Assembly (NCBI RefSeq): GCF_000420425.1
Contig: NZ_ATUX01000007.1
Span: 62,001-126,000, forward strand
Direction: 5' to 3'
DNA length: 64,000 nt
Source: Schaalia vaccimaxillae DSM 15804
GTDB lineage: Bacteria > Actinomycetota > Actinomycetes > Actinomycetales > Actinomycetaceae
The stretch's first letter is position 1. The number at the start of each line of letters is the position of its first letter. Under the pieces are notes generated by a model that did not search any database, was not told the origin of the DNA, and worked only from the letters and a program-made list of their open reading frames with translations. Below, piece by piece: positions 9,653-18,727 of this stretch. Made by a program: the position numbers and the translations under genes.

Positions 9653-10732
9653 ATGAGTGAGCCCACCGCCCAAAACCTCATCGCGACCAGCCGTCGCGTC
9701 GTCATTCCTGCTGACCTCGATCCGATCATGGTGCTGGGGACATCCGACCAGGTGTTGCGCGCCGTCGAACGCGGCTTCGCGCACATGCGCATCGTAGTAG
9801 TTGGACGCGAAATCACCCTCACGGGTAGCCAGCACGATATTGATACTGCGGCCCAGCTCCTTGAAGAACTGATCTCCTTGGCTAAACGCGGCCAACCCCT
9901 GGATGCTGCGGCCGTTGAACACGCTGTAGGTTTGCTGACTGCGACCGCCCTCGCGTCTGCGGCCTCCGACGAAATTTTGTCTGTTCGAGGCCGGTCGATC
10001 CGACCCAAGTCTGCCGGGCAAAAAGACTACGTCGACGCTATTGACCGCTCCACCGTGGTCTTTGGGATCGGCCCGGCAGGTACGGGTAAAACCTATTTAG
10101 CGATGGCTCAGGCAGTCCAACGGCTCCTTTCTGGCCAGGTGCGCCGCATTGTTTTAACTCGCCCAGCCGTCGAAGCAGGCGAAAACTTGGGCTTCCTGCC
10201 CGGCTCATTAACCGACAAGATCGACCCGTATCTGCGTCCCCTCTATGACGCCCTCAAAGACATGCTCGACGCTGAAGCCTTACCCAAACTCATGGCCGCG
10301 GGCACCATCGAAGTCGCGCCTTTGGCGTATATGCGAGGGCGCACACTCAACGATTCCTTCATTATTTTGGACGAGGCCCAAAACACCACGGCCAACCAGA
10401 TGAAAATGTTCCTCACCAGGCTTGGTTTTAACTCCCAAGTGGTTGTCACCGGCGATATTTCGCAGGTGGATCTTCCCGGAGCCCAGCAATCCGGTTTGGC
10501 CGTGATCCAAGGAATCCTGGATGGAATCGACGGAATCGAGTTTTGCCACCTGACCAGCGCTGACGTTGTCCGCCACGAACTCGTTGGCCAAATCATTGAT
10601 GCCTATGCACGCTGGGATGAAAAAGACCAGGCACGGCGCAGACTCCGCGCCGAATCGGGTCGAAGCCGTATGCGTGCAGGAGGCGGATCGCACGCCAGAA
10701 CCCAGCACCGATCCAGGGAGGAACGCTCATGA
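9653..10732 (+). CDS. phoH: PhoH-family ATPase
   Basis: P-loop ATPase of 359 residues, related to YbeZ, thought to act with YbeY in RNA metabolism. Walker A is GPAGTGKT at residues 140-147 and Walker B is IILDEAQN. The N-terminal 110 residues form the KH-like/PhoH N domain, and the tail is rich in arginine. AAGGAG lies about 14 nt before the ATG, rather far. TAGACT at 9610-9615 could be the promoter -10. It starts the operon phoH-ybeY-CBS-era, joined by 4-nt overlaps. Confidence 0.93.
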   Translation: MSEPTAQNLIATSRRVVIPADLDPIMVLGTSDQVLRAVERGFAHMRIVVVGREITLTGSQHDIDTAAQLLEELISLAKRGQPLDAAAVEHAVGLLTATALASAASDEILSVRGRSIRPKSAGQKDYVDAIDRSTVVFGIGPAGTGKTYLAMAQAVQRLLSGQVRRIVLTRPAVEAGENLGFLPGSLTDKIDPYLRPLYDALKDMLDAEALPKLMAAGTIEVAPLAYMRGRTLNDSFIILDEAQNTTANQMKMFLTRLGFNSQVVVTGDISQVDLPGAQQSGLAVIQGILDGIDGIEFCHLTSADVVRHELVGQIIDAYARWDEKDQARRRLRAESGRSRMRAGGGSHARTQHRSREERS

Positions 10733-11178
10733 CTGAGGTCATTAACGAAACTGACTACCAGATCGACTGCTCGGAGTTCTCGGCCCTAGCCGACTACGTC
10801 CTCGACGCCATGCACGTGGCCAGCGACGCTGAACTCAACATCCTCTTCATCGACCCCGAACCCATGACGGACCTGCATATCCGCTGGCTCGACCTGCCCG
10901 GCCCCACCGACGTCATGAGTTTCCCTATGGATGAGCTTCGCCCCGGAACCGCCGACAATCCCACGCCGACGGGTACTCTGGGAGACATCTGTATCTGCCC
11001 GCAGGTTGCGGAAAAACAGGCGAGGGACGCGGGACATTCAACCGTGGAAGAAATGCTCCTTCTGGCCACCCACGGCATGCTTCACCTGCTTGGATACGAC
11101 CACCAGGAAGAAGCCGAACGCGCCGAAATGTTTGACCTGCAACGCAAACTCCTCCTGACTTTCCTGGCGACGCGATGA
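10729..11178 (+). CDS. ybeY: Endoribonuclease / rRNA maturation factor YbeY
   Basis: Zinc metalloprotein of 149 residues needed for 16S rRNA 3' end processing and ribosome quality control. The signature HGMLHLLGYDH supplies the H-x3-H-x5-H zinc site. The ATG overlaps the phoH stop as ATGA and is preceded by GGGAGG, so translation is coupled. Confidence 0.94.
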   Translation: MTEVINETDYQIDCSEFSALADYVLDAMHVASDAELNILFIDPEPMTDLHIRWLDLPGPTDVMSFPMDELRPGTADNPTPTGTLGDICICPQVAEKQARDAGHSTVEEMLLLATHGMLHLLGYDHQEEAERAEMFDLQRKLLLTFLATR

Positions 11179-12515
11179 CTGTATCAACCGCTGAAATCAT
11201 TGACATTCCGGTCATTGCACTGCTCATCGTTGGCCTCGTGGCCCTCGTATTGGCCAGTGTCCTACAGGCAATCGACGTGGCTTTCCAAGGGCTCTCCCTG
11301 GCAGCAGCCGAGGACCTTGTCGAAGAGGACAGGCGCCACAGCCGCACGCTGTATGGTCTGCTCGAACATCGAGTCCGTTCTTCTTTGGCGCTCAGAGGTT
11401 TTCGTACCTTCTTTCAAGTTGTCTATTCCGTGTGCCTGACCCTGGTGTTTGTTGGAACGGGGCTGGCGTGGTGGGCAGCAGCATTACTGGCCTTGGCTGT
11501 GATTTCGGCTCTGCAATTCCTTTTCATTGCTACCTTGCCCACCAGGTGGGGGAGTCGCAACCCTGAGAAAGTCGGGTTGGCTGGCGCCACCTGGGTCTCA
11601 AAGATGGTCGCGTCAACGCGCGTCTTTGATCCGTTGGTTGAAGCGATCCGAGGTCGTATGCCCCAGCCCGCTCAAACTGAAGCCGAAGCCCGCGCCGAAA
11701 TGGCAAATGACCTGCGTGAAATGGTCGATGAGGTCGGTGAAACAGAAGGCCTGGAAGAAGAGGATCGGGAGATGCTGCGTTCCGTCCTCGACCTCGGACA
11801 CACGCTGGTACGTGAAGTCATGGTCCCACGAACCGACATGGTCACAGCGGACGCAGACCTGCCCGCAGCGAAAGCACTGCGGCTCTTTGTCCGTTCAGGA
11901 TTCTCACGCGTGCCCGTAGTGGGAGACGACGTGGACGACGTACGAGGCACCCTCTACTTCAAGGATGTGGTGCAGCGCCTCGACATGTACGGTACGGACC
12001 TGGATCTGACGGCCGAACAGATGATGCGTCCGGCCGAGTTCACCATCGAAATGAAGCCCGCCGATGACCTCCTGCGACAAATGCAGGCCGAACATTTCCA
12101 TATGGCTATCGTCGTCGACGAATACGGCGGCATCGCGGGCCTGGTCACCCTCGAAGATCTCATTGAAGAGGTCGTGGGCGAGCTAACGGACGAACACGAC
12201 CGCCACGTTGTTGAGCCCGAAGAGATTCAGGCCGGCGTCTGGAGGGTGCCTTCGAGGTTCCCCATTTCAGAATTGGGCGAAATCTTCAACATTGAGATCG
12301 AGGACGAGGATGTGGATTCGGTAGGTGGCCTGCTGGCCAAGGCAATTGGCCGCGTTCCTTTGCCCGGTGCCGTCGGTGAGGCCGCCGGCGTGCGCATGGC
12401 AGCTGAAGAGGCACGAGGTCGGCGCCGCCAGGTCGGCACCATCGTGTGTTCCAAGATCGAAGACCAAACGGACGAGGCCGAAGCAATCGCCGAAGGCCCA
12501 ACGAAGGAGAAGTAA
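11175..12515 (+). CDS. CBS-domain membrane protein (CNNM/CorC-like)
   Basis: Protein of 446 residues. The N-terminal 130 residues carry two to three hydrophobic segments (about residues 10-32 and 75-120), a DUF21-like membrane part. Then come REVMVPRTDM, two CBS motifs including the hallmark VVDEYGGIAGLVTLEDLIEE, and a C-terminal CorC/HlyC domain (WRVPSRFPISELGEIF). Family members bind adenine nucleotides and are linked to Mg/Co homeostasis, although many are annotated as hemolysins. It overlaps the ybeY stop by 4 nt and is followed by era, a conserved actinobacterial order. Confidence 0.9.
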   Translation: MTVSTAEIIDIPVIALLIVGLVALVLASVLQAIDVAFQGLSLAAAEDLVEEDRRHSRTLYGLLEHRVRSSLALRGFRTFFQVVYSVCLTLVFVGTGLAWWAAALLALAVISALQFLFIATLPTRWGSRNPEKVGLAGATWVSKMVASTRVFDPLVEAIRGRMPQPAQTEAEARAEMANDLREMVDEVGETEGLEEEDREMLRSVLDLGHTLVREVMVPRTDMVTADADLPAAKALRLFVRSGFSRVPVVGDDVDDVRGTLYFKDVVQRLDMYGTDLDLTAEQMMRPAEFTIEMKPADDLLRQMQAEHFHMAIVVDEYGGIAGLVTLEDLIEEVVGELTDEHDRHVVEPEEIQAGVWRVPSRFPISELGEIFNIEIEDEDVDSVGGLLAKAIGRVPLPGAVGEAAGVRMAAEEARGRRRQVGTIVCSKIEDQTDEAEAIAEGPTKEK

Positions 12516-12517
12516 CC

Positions 12518-13615
12518 ATGCACTTTCCCTCCGACGAAGAACTCAAGGCCGGACCCAACGCCTTCGACGACGAAAACATCGAGGTCGACGACCTTGAAGG
12601 CATCGAGGACGTCGACAACATCGACATTGATGCTTTCGAACATATGACTGACGTCCAGGCTTTACGCGACGAAGCCAACGCTGGTGTGGGGCTGATGATG
12701 CCTGACTATCCAGAAGACTTCCGCGCGGGGTTCATCTCCATTGTGGGGCGCCCCAATGTTGGTAAGTCGACGCTGACAAATGCGCTGGTCGGCCAGAAGA
12801 TTGCGATCACCTCTGGGCGTCCAGAGACCACACGCCACAATATTCGTGGCATCGTACATGGGGAGAAGTCCCAGCTCGTCCTCGTTGATACGCCCGGCTA
12901 TCACAGGCCCCGCACGCTGTTGGGCAAACGACTCAACGACATGGTGCGTGAGGCGCTGGCCGAGGTTGATTGCGTGGTCTTTTGTCTGCCGGCCGACCAG
13001 AGAGTCGGGCCGGGGGACCAGTTCATTGCGCGCGAGCTTCGTGACGTTCGCAGGCCCGTGATCGCCGTTGCCACGAAGTGTGATCTTGTGTCGCGCGAGC
13101 GCCTGATGAAGCACCTGCTCTCTATTGATCAGATGGGTGACTTCGCTGCGATTGTTCCCGTTTCTGCTTTTGATGGTGACGGTATTGAGACACTCAAGGA
13201 CGTCCTCGTTGACCACGTGCCGTTATCGCCACCGCTGTACCCCGCAGGTGACGTCACTGACGAATCGCGAGATACGTTGATCGCCGAGTTCATTCGCGAG
13301 GCCGCGCTTGAAGGCGTGCGCGACGAGTTGCCGCATTCGCTGGCTGTCCAGGTTGAGGAGATTATTGAGCGCCCTCGTCGTGAAGGTGACACCCGCGAGC
13401 CGCTACTGGATGTTCACGTCAATGTTTACGTCGAACGCGATTCCCAAAAAGCCATCATCATTGGCAAACGTGGGGCGCGTCTCAAAGACATTGGCACGAA
13501 GTCCCGGCAGCAAATCGAGGAATTGTTGGGGCGCCGCATCTTCTTAGACCTGCATGTGCGTACAGCAAAAGATTGGCAGTCCGATCCCAAGATGTTGGGA
13601 CGTCTAGGGTTCTAG
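12518..13615 (+). CDS. era: GTPase Era
   Basis: Ras-like GTPase with a C-terminal KH domain that binds 16S rRNA during 30S maturation. The ATG after AAGGAG is used, giving 365 residues. G1 is GRPNVGKST at 77-85, followed by the switch I region RPETTRHN, G3 DTPGYH, G4 ATKCD and the KH motif IIGKRGARLKDIG. Residues 1-68 form an acidic extension rich in D and E, ahead of the usual Era start FRAGFISIVG, making the protein roughly 60 residues longer than E. coli Era. Last gene of the phoH operon. Confidence 0.95.
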   Translation: MHFPSDEELKAGPNAFDDENIEVDDLEGIEDVDNIDIDAFEHMTDVQALRDEANAGVGLMMPDYPEDFRAGFISIVGRPNVGKSTLTNALVGQKIAITSGRPETTRHNIRGIVHGEKSQLVLVDTPGYHRPRTLLGKRLNDMVREALAEVDCVVFCLPADQRVGPGDQFIARELRDVRRPVIAVATKCDLVSRERLMKHLLSIDQMGDFAAIVPVSAFDGDGIETLKDVLVDHVPLSPPLYPAGDVTDESRDTLIAEFIREAALEGVRDELPHSLAVQVEEIIERPRREGDTREPLLDVHVNVYVERDSQKAIIIGKRGARLKDIGTKSRQQIEELLGRRIFLDLHVRTAKDWQSDPKMLGRLGF

Positions 13616-13724
13616 CTGCCAAGTCGCGGTCAGTTCCGCTGTGGAGTCGTATAGGAGCGTTGTGCAGTCTTGGGATTTGCCGATCACGCATTTTCCCAGG
13701 AGCTACGTCGAACGGCACATGAAT

Positions 13725-13741
13725 CTTTATGGGGCATAAAG
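13725..13741. promoter_or_regulatory. Palindrome upstream of the immunity-like pseudogene
   Basis: CTTTATG-N3-CATAAAG is a perfect 7-bp inverted repeat about 40 nt before the pseudogene start. It could be an operator or part of a promoter; no regulator is tied to it. Confidence 0.35.
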
Positions 13742-13779
13742 AGGAGTTCTGAGGGGAGTGTCGAAGCCTGTTGGGTTGG

Positions 13780-14267
13780 ATGGATGAGGTTGTTGGGTTT
13801 TTTGAGTCTGCGGGGCGTTGGGCTTTTGTGTCGACTGCGAGGGTTTTTATCTTGATGCGTCGTTGAAGTTTCATGTGTGGTTTGAGGATGGGCGGTGGTG
13901 TTACGGGACGGTTGAGCGTAATGAGCGGCGTTTTGCTGATATTAGTTCGCCTGATCCTGTGCCGGTGTTTAATTGGTTTTTGAGTCAGTTGGCTCCGTCT
14001 TTTGGTCCTCGTCCTATTTGGTTACCGTCTGATTTAGGCAGTATTCGCCCTGGGTGGGAGCCGGTGCTGTTGGATGGATATAGCGAAGGTACGTTGGTGG
14101 GGCCCGATGGGGTGCAGCGTGATATTCGGATGTATGCAACCGCAAGGAACTATTCCAACCTAGTTCAACTTTCTTGGATTATTGATGCGGATCCGGTGGA
14201 GCTTCTTAATTCCTATCTTGATCCCCAAGGACGACCACTACTGACACGTTTTGTAAAAGAACAGTAA
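13780..14267 (+). pseudogene. Frameshifted orphan immunity-like gene
   Basis: Two frames join into one plausible protein. From the ATG the first frame reads MDEVVGFFESAGRWAFVST then ARVF; the second continues FYLDASLKFHVWFEDGRW to FVKEQ. They fuse if one T is added to the T5 run at 13844-13848, so a 1-nt deletion (or base-call error) there is likely. The intact second part (149 residues from TTG at 13818) is rich in W, F and Y and has T-rich codon use unlike era. Size and composition recall small immunity proteins of polymorphic toxin systems (Imm61-like is my guess from memory). No toxin gene is adjacent. Confidence 0.5.
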
Positions 14268-14512
14268 ACGCAAAAATAGTTCCCTAACATCGCCCACCAC
14301 TGACGAGGCCGATCCCGCCCTCGTTGAACAACCGACCTTCCGGCATTGGATAGTAGAAGGCGAACGGCGTGCACGAAGTAGTGCACAAGACGGCACTCAA
14401 ACGCTCAGGGCATCGTCTGACGTAGTACTTGGTGCATGGCCGCGAATGGACGCGGAGCTGGCCAACGGTCCCGCATCCACAGTGGCGCCGGCATCAATAT
14501 CCCGGCCTTAAT
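14257..14512 (+). other. Open frame without a start codon, possible gene remnant
   Basis: About 84 codons stay open between the immunity-like pseudogene and the AlkD-like gene, ending in TAA, with no ATG or GTG near the upstream end. Composition (EQPTFRHWIVEGERRARS) looks protein-like, but no family is recognised. It could be a decayed 3' end or chance. Confidence 0.2.
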
Positions 14513-14529
14513 TCGGCCTCTTTGATGCC
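14490..14529 (-). terminator. Hairpin at the 3' end of the AlkD-like gene
   Basis: GGCATCAA and TTGATGCC pair perfectly around an inner GGCC/GGCC pair. The outer arm overlaps the stop codon of the minus-strand gene. There is no T run, so termination is only inferred. Confidence 0.4.
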
Positions 14530-15215
14530 TAGTCGCGGCCAATACCAGCGCGGACCTCGCGCAGCAGATCCTTCACCTCGTCCGGGACGCGACGCGACTC
14601 AACGCACTTTTGGATCGCCATCCGCTGAACCCGAGGAGTCAAGCGATCCTCAACCAGCCAAGGCAGAGCATCGTTGGGCTGTTTTACCGCTGCGGTCGCG
14701 AAGTACCAGGCGATCATCATCTGTACGTAGTATTCATCGCACTGCGCCTCAGCCACCAAGGCCAAAAACTCTGGCCGAAACGCCTCGCCAAGGAAATACT
14801 CCATCATGACCCCGACGCCGAAACGTCTGGTGTACACATGTTCCGCGGCCATCCACCTGCGCGCATATGACTCCAACGTCCCAAGATCTGCCGCCAAAGC
14901 CCTCGGATTCATTGAGTCGCAGACCGCCCAGTTATCAACATACGGCAAAAACTCTTCGACCCGTACCAAACAGGTATCAAAGTCCTCCTCCTGGGCCACC
15001 AAGAGGCCATGGAGCATATTTTCGTCGAACAACTCGTGCGGAACAGCCTCAAGGAACGCGTCGACCTCGTCCTTGCGCGAGCGCCAAACATCCTTGGCAA
15101 AAGCGCGTAAAGCAGGGGTGCGGGCCCCCAGAATCGTTGCCGGATCAACGGTGGGCAGCAGGCGCGCCATAAAAGCGGCGTTTCCTGCGTCCGCCAAGTG
15201 CTCAACGCTCAGCAT
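14529..15215 (-). CDS. DNA alkylation repair protein, AlkD-like HEAT repeat
   Basis: Helical-repeat protein of 228 residues. It matches the AlkD/YhaZ-like family (FDENMLHGLLVAQ, VDNWAVCDSM, RRFGVGVMMEYF, YYVQMMIAWYFATAAVKQP), whose members are DNA glycosylases that remove bulky or charged alkylated bases without flipping them. VDNWAVCD contains the conserved W and D near the catalytic site. The ATG follows GGGAGG. It stands alone between the accessory patch and the lactate operon. Confidence 0.88.
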   Translation of the reverse strand: MLSVEHLADAGNAAFMARLLPTVDPATILGARTPALRAFAKDVWRSRKDEVDAFLEAVPHELFDENMLHGLLVAQEEDFDTCLVRVEEFLPYVDNWAVCDSMNPRALAADLGTLESYARRWMAAEHVYTRRFGVGVMMEYFLGEAFRPEFLALVAEAQCDEYYVQMMIAWYFATAAVKQPNDALPWLVEDRLTPRVQRMAIQKCVESRRVPDEVKDLLREVRAGIGRD

Positions 15216-15381
15216 GTGGTTGGCCTCCCATAGCTAGTTGTGTGCACGTCCAGTTTAGGGATAGCCCGAGGACGGCCCGCGTTTTGGCAGGAACACGTCA
15301 GCTGGGAGGCACGATCCTTCAGGCCAACCCGAACGCGCCCGCCTTTTGGCGGCTAAACGCCAGGCACACGCCCCGCCCTCG

Positions 15382-16047
15382 TCAATGAGCAATAACGACA
15401 CGCAACTGGCGAGGCCCATGCACGCCGTTGACCCGCACCAACTCAATGTCCGAGGTCGCGCTACCGCCCGCAATCCACGTCGTTGGCCGCGTCGGATTCT
15501 GTCCGAGGACGTCCACCGCCTGCGGGACAGTCGGCTGAATCATCTCGCGCTCAATGACCACCACATGAGTGTCCGGTACCAGCGAAATCGCTCGCCGCCC
15601 CTGGTCAGGCTCGCCGTCCAAACAAATCGTGCCCGAGATCGAGATAGACACGCGCGAACACGTCAGCACAGCGTCAATCTTGTCCAACTCCAGCGTCGGA
15701 ATCGGGTCCTGCCGCGAATCCTCATAAACCGTGCGCCCGCCGCGCCCAGCAGCTTCTTTATACGCGTCAGGAAGCCCCGAAGGGACAACAACCGACGCTG
15801 CCTTGGCTTCGGTGAGAAAACGGTCGATCGCTTCGACAATCTCGTCTTCACTTGGGGCTACAGCAACCTGCGCGGAGTAATCCTCAAGCTTCTCGATCAT
15901 CTCCTCCACAACCGGTTCAGACCCAGGGGCGTGCTCGCCGACGCGAATATACTCGCGCGGAACCTCGCGAATTGGGCGGCCCTGCTGGGAGCGTGAAATC
16001 GCATCCTTTGCGCGCAGAAGAATCGCAGTCTTCGCGTCCACCGTCAC
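15382..16047 (-). CDS. lutC: Lactate utilization protein C (LUD domain)
   Basis: Third subunit of the LutABC L-lactate oxidation complex (lactate to pyruvate), 221 residues. It has the LUD domain with the C-terminal signature GGSATSDIELVRVNGVHGP. The GTG start overlaps the lutB stop (GTGA), showing translational coupling. Last gene of lldP-lutABC. Confidence 0.93.
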   Translation of the reverse strand: MTVDAKTAILLRAKDAISRSQQGRPIREVPREYIRVGEHAPGSEPVVEEMIEKLEDYSAQVAVAPSEDEIVEAIDRFLTEAKAASVVVPSGLPDAYKEAAGRGGRTVYEDSRQDPIPTLELDKIDAVLTCSRVSISISGTICLDGEPDQGRRAISLVPDTHVVVIEREMIQPTVPQAVDVLGQNPTRPTTWIAGGSATSDIELVRVNGVHGPRQLRVVIAH

Positions 16048-17669
16048 TCCTCCTCATCATTCGTGCGGGTCGTCATTCCGTGCGGCCCAGCCAAAGGGAT
16101 TCCTTTAACCGGCTCATCGCTGCGCGGAGCTGAAGCATCCGAATCCGGGTGCGTGCGATTCCACCACTGACGGAAAGTCTCCTGCGGCGTGACCGGGACA
16201 TCTCGCGACTGCGTCCACCCTTCAACAACGGGAAGGGGGATATGTCCGATGCGCCCCGAACGTGCGCCCAACAAGCGGGTAGCCTTGGCAGCCTGCGAGG
16301 CCGCCTCCCATACTTTTGAATTACTCATCGCTGGCGTCGTCGCACTCATTGCCAAATCCCAGATGTCAGGAACAGCTCGGCGTTTGACGTCCACCGAACG
16401 GGCACGCAAATGGATGAGGATCGTGGGAATGTCAATCTTGACGGGGCAAACCTCCCCGCAGGCTCCGCAAAGAGACGAAGCGAAAGGCAGTGTGTGCACC
16501 GGATCGTCATCAGCCAAACCCTGGGTGAGTTGGGGTGTGAGGATCGCGCCGATCGGCCCGGGGTAGATCGAACCGTAAGCATGGCCCGACGTGTGCTGGT
16601 AGACGGGACAGATGTTCATGCACGAGCCGCAGCGGATGCAGGCCAGCGCTTGGCGTCCAATCGGGTCACACAGTGTTTTCGTCCGACCGTTATCCATAAG
16701 GATCAGGTGGAATTCTTGCGGCCCATCGCCTGGCGTCACCCCAGTCCACATCGAGGTGTAGGGGTTCATCCGTTCACCCGTTGCGCTGCGCGGCAACAGC
16801 TGGGAGAAAATCTCAATGTCCTGGTAGCGGGGGACGAGCTTTTCAATCCCCATCAGCGTGATGAGTGTGTCCGGCAAGGTCAGGCACATGCGCCCGTTGC
16901 CTTCCGATTCGAAGATCGACACCGTCCCCGTCTCAGCAACACCCATATTCGTTCCCGACACCGCAACCTTGGCGTGGAGGAACTTCTTGCGCAGATGGGC
17001 GCGCGCGGCCCCCGCGAGTTCTTCGGGATCATCAGACAGGTCCTCGGGAGCGTCCTCCATCCGGTCCAGGAAGATTCCGCGCACTTCTGAACGGTTGCGG
17101 TGGATGGCTGGCACCACGATATGGGAGGGCATGTCATCAGCCAGTTGGACGATCATTTCGGCCAAGTCAGTTTCGTGAGCAGTAATGCCCTCATCTTTGA
17201 GATATTCGTTGAGGTTCGTTTCCTGCGTAGCCATGGACTTGACCTTGACAACATCGTCAACGCCTTTGGACTTGATGATGCTGGCAACGATGCGGTTGGC
17301 TTCAGCAGCGTTGCGCGCCCAGTGGACAATGCCACCGCGAGCCGTCACATTGGCTTCAAACTCTTCAAGGAGGTCAGGCAGACGCGAGGCAACCTCAAAT
17401 TTGACGGCTTCGGCGGCGTCACGCAGTGCCTCCCAATCGGGCATCTCGTCGACCCGCATCTGTCGCTTGTCTCGAATCGTGCGGGTCGCATGGCCTAAGT
17501 TGCGGCGCATCTGCGTGTTCGCCAAGGTTTTCTTCGCGCCCTCGCGGAAGGTCGGTCCCCAGCGCAGGGTGTCGCTGGGGATCTCAACGTCCGTGCGCCA
17601 CCCGCCGGTGTGCACTTCGGACGAGGACGGAATCACAGTGGGGGAGGGCATTCCCAGAAAAGTCGACAT
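16044..17669 (-). CDS. lutB: Lactate utilization iron-sulfur protein B
   Basis: Iron-sulfur subunit of LutABC, about 541 residues. An N-terminal LUD domain (SEGNGRMCLTLPDTLI region) is followed by two 4Fe-4S motifs, CIRCGSCMNICPVY and CGACGEVCPV, and a C-terminal DUF3390-like tail (RQWWNRTHPDS). The ATG 1 nt after the lutA stop is chosen; an ATG 11 codons upstream would overlap lutA. Confidence 0.94.
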   Translation of the reverse strand: MSTFLGMPSPTVIPSSSEVHTGGWRTDVEIPSDTLRWGPTFREGAKKTLANTQMRRNLGHATRTIRDKRQMRVDEMPDWEALRDAAEAVKFEVASRLPDLLEEFEANVTARGGIVHWARNAAEANRIVASIIKSKGVDDVVKVKSMATQETNLNEYLKDEGITAHETDLAEMIVQLADDMPSHIVVPAIHRNRSEVRGIFLDRMEDAPEDLSDDPEELAGAARAHLRKKFLHAKVAVSGTNMGVAETGTVSIFESEGNGRMCLTLPDTLITLMGIEKLVPRYQDIEIFSQLLPRSATGERMNPYTSMWTGVTPGDGPQEFHLILMDNGRTKTLCDPIGRQALACIRCGSCMNICPVYQHTSGHAYGSIYPGPIGAILTPQLTQGLADDDPVHTLPFASSLCGACGEVCPVKIDIPTILIHLRARSVDVKRRAVPDIWDLAMSATTPAMSNSKVWEAASQAAKATRLLGARSGRIGHIPLPVVEGWTQSRDVPVTPQETFRQWWNRTHPDSDASAPRSDEPVKGIPLAGPHGMTTRTNDEEE

Positions 17670-17670
17670 G

Positions 17671-18471
17671 TCAGGACACCACCTGTGCGCTCGAAGGGGC
17701 AAAAGAAATATTGCCGACGAAGGGGGCTTCTTTCGTAGAAGCGAGGATCTCAGCCAAATGCATAATGCGGATGCCGGACTGCATACGTGCTAAACCGCCT
17801 CCGATATTCATCAGGCAGGAGTAGTCGCCCGTACAGATCACTTCGGCTCGGGTCGACATAATGTTGGAGACCTTTTGCGCGAGCATCGCGGTTGATACTT
17901 CAGGGTTCTTCACCGAGAAGGTGCCGCCAAAACCGCAGCAGACTTTTTCGTCGGGAAGCTCCACGTAGGTCAGACTGTCCACTGCTTTCAGTAGCCGGTA
18001 CGGGCGGTCTCCCACGTGGGCAACACGCATGGAATGGCAGGTCGGGTGGTAGGTGACTGTGTGCGGGAAATAGGCACCGACGTCGGTCACGCCCAGGACG
18101 TCGACGAGGAGTTCGGACAGGTCGTAGGTGTGGGCGCCGACTCGGTCAACCTGCTTGCCAAGGGCTGTATCGCCGACGTGGTCGGCGACGAGGCGCTGTT
18201 CATGTCGAGCTGCCCCAGCGCACGAACCAGAAGGGGTGACGATGGCGTCCCATTCCCCGTCGAGAACGGGTTCGAAGGTTTTGATGTGATTGCGCGTAAT
18301 TTCTGCGGCTTTGTCGAAGTAGCCGGTGTTGGCGTGCATCTGGCCGCAGCACACCTGGCCTTCTGGGAACACCACTTCGTGGCCGAGTCTTTCGAGGAGG
18401 ACGACCGTTGCCTGAGCTGCTTGACTAAACATGGCGTCAGCTAGACAGGTAGCGAACAGAGCTATACGCAT
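17671..18471 (-). CDS. lutA: Lactate utilization protein A
   Basis: Subunit of LutABC with two CCG cysteine-rich domains (VCCGQMH and VCCGFGGTFS), as in GlpC/HdrB proteins that bind unusual clusters. The start MRIALFATC, preceded by AGGAAAGG, gives 266 residues, normal for LutA; the frame stays open 61 codons further up but that part looks noncoding. It leads lutA-lutB-lutC and lies 256 nt downstream of the permease gene. Confidence 0.94.
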   Translation of the reverse strand: MRIALFATCLADAMFSQAAQATVVLLERLGHEVVFPEGQVCCGQMHANTGYFDKAAEITRNHIKTFEPVLDGEWDAIVTPSGSCAGAARHEQRLVADHVGDTALGKQVDRVGAHTYDLSELLVDVLGVTDVGAYFPHTVTYHPTCHSMRVAHVGDRPYRLLKAVDSLTYVELPDEKVCCGFGGTFSVKNPEVSTAMLAQKVSNIMSTRAEVICTGDYSCLMNIGGGLARMQSGIRIMHLAEILASTKEAPFVGNISFAPSSAQVVS

Positions 18472-18591
18472 CAGCGTTCCTTTCCTGGTCTTCTCATCTG
18501 CGAGCAGGACCTGCTCTGTCAGGTTACGACCGGGAAGGAAGTCCCAGGTCGCGCCATATTGGAAAGGCCGCTGGGCGAGAGTCACTATCCC

Positions 18592-18612
18592 CGATTTTTT
18601 GAGGAAAAATCG
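18592..18612. promoter_or_regulatory. Inverted repeat between lldP and lutA
   Basis: CGATTTTT-N5-AAAAATCG, 8-bp perfect arms, 120 nt before lutA. It could be the operator of a GntR-type lactate regulator or a transcript hairpin. A second palindrome, TTGTTAACAA, lies at 18701-18710, just after the lldP stop. No regulator gene is nearby. Confidence 0.4.
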
Positions 18613-18727
18613 CAGTCTGGTGTCCAGTTCATCCAGTGTGCTGGGCGTGTGCAAGGCCGGTGGCGCGGGACCTATTACTTAACGACAATTTTGTTTTTTG
18701 TTGTTAACAATGGGTTTGGTCAAGCTT

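Noticed and set aside
13616-13720. Checked for a tRNA in the gap after era
   Set aside because: No cloverleaf arms or conserved T-loop sequence could be found.
15240-15381. Two similar GC-rich segments containing GCCAAAA downstream of lutC
   Set aside because: They resemble the 22-bp repeat only loosely and are spaced irregularly; the small CCGCC-TTTT-GGCGG hairpin is too weak to call a terminator.
15346-15996. A 216-codon open frame antisense to lutC
   Set aside because: lutC has its family signature and coupled start; the antisense frame has Arg- and His-rich sequence with no motif.
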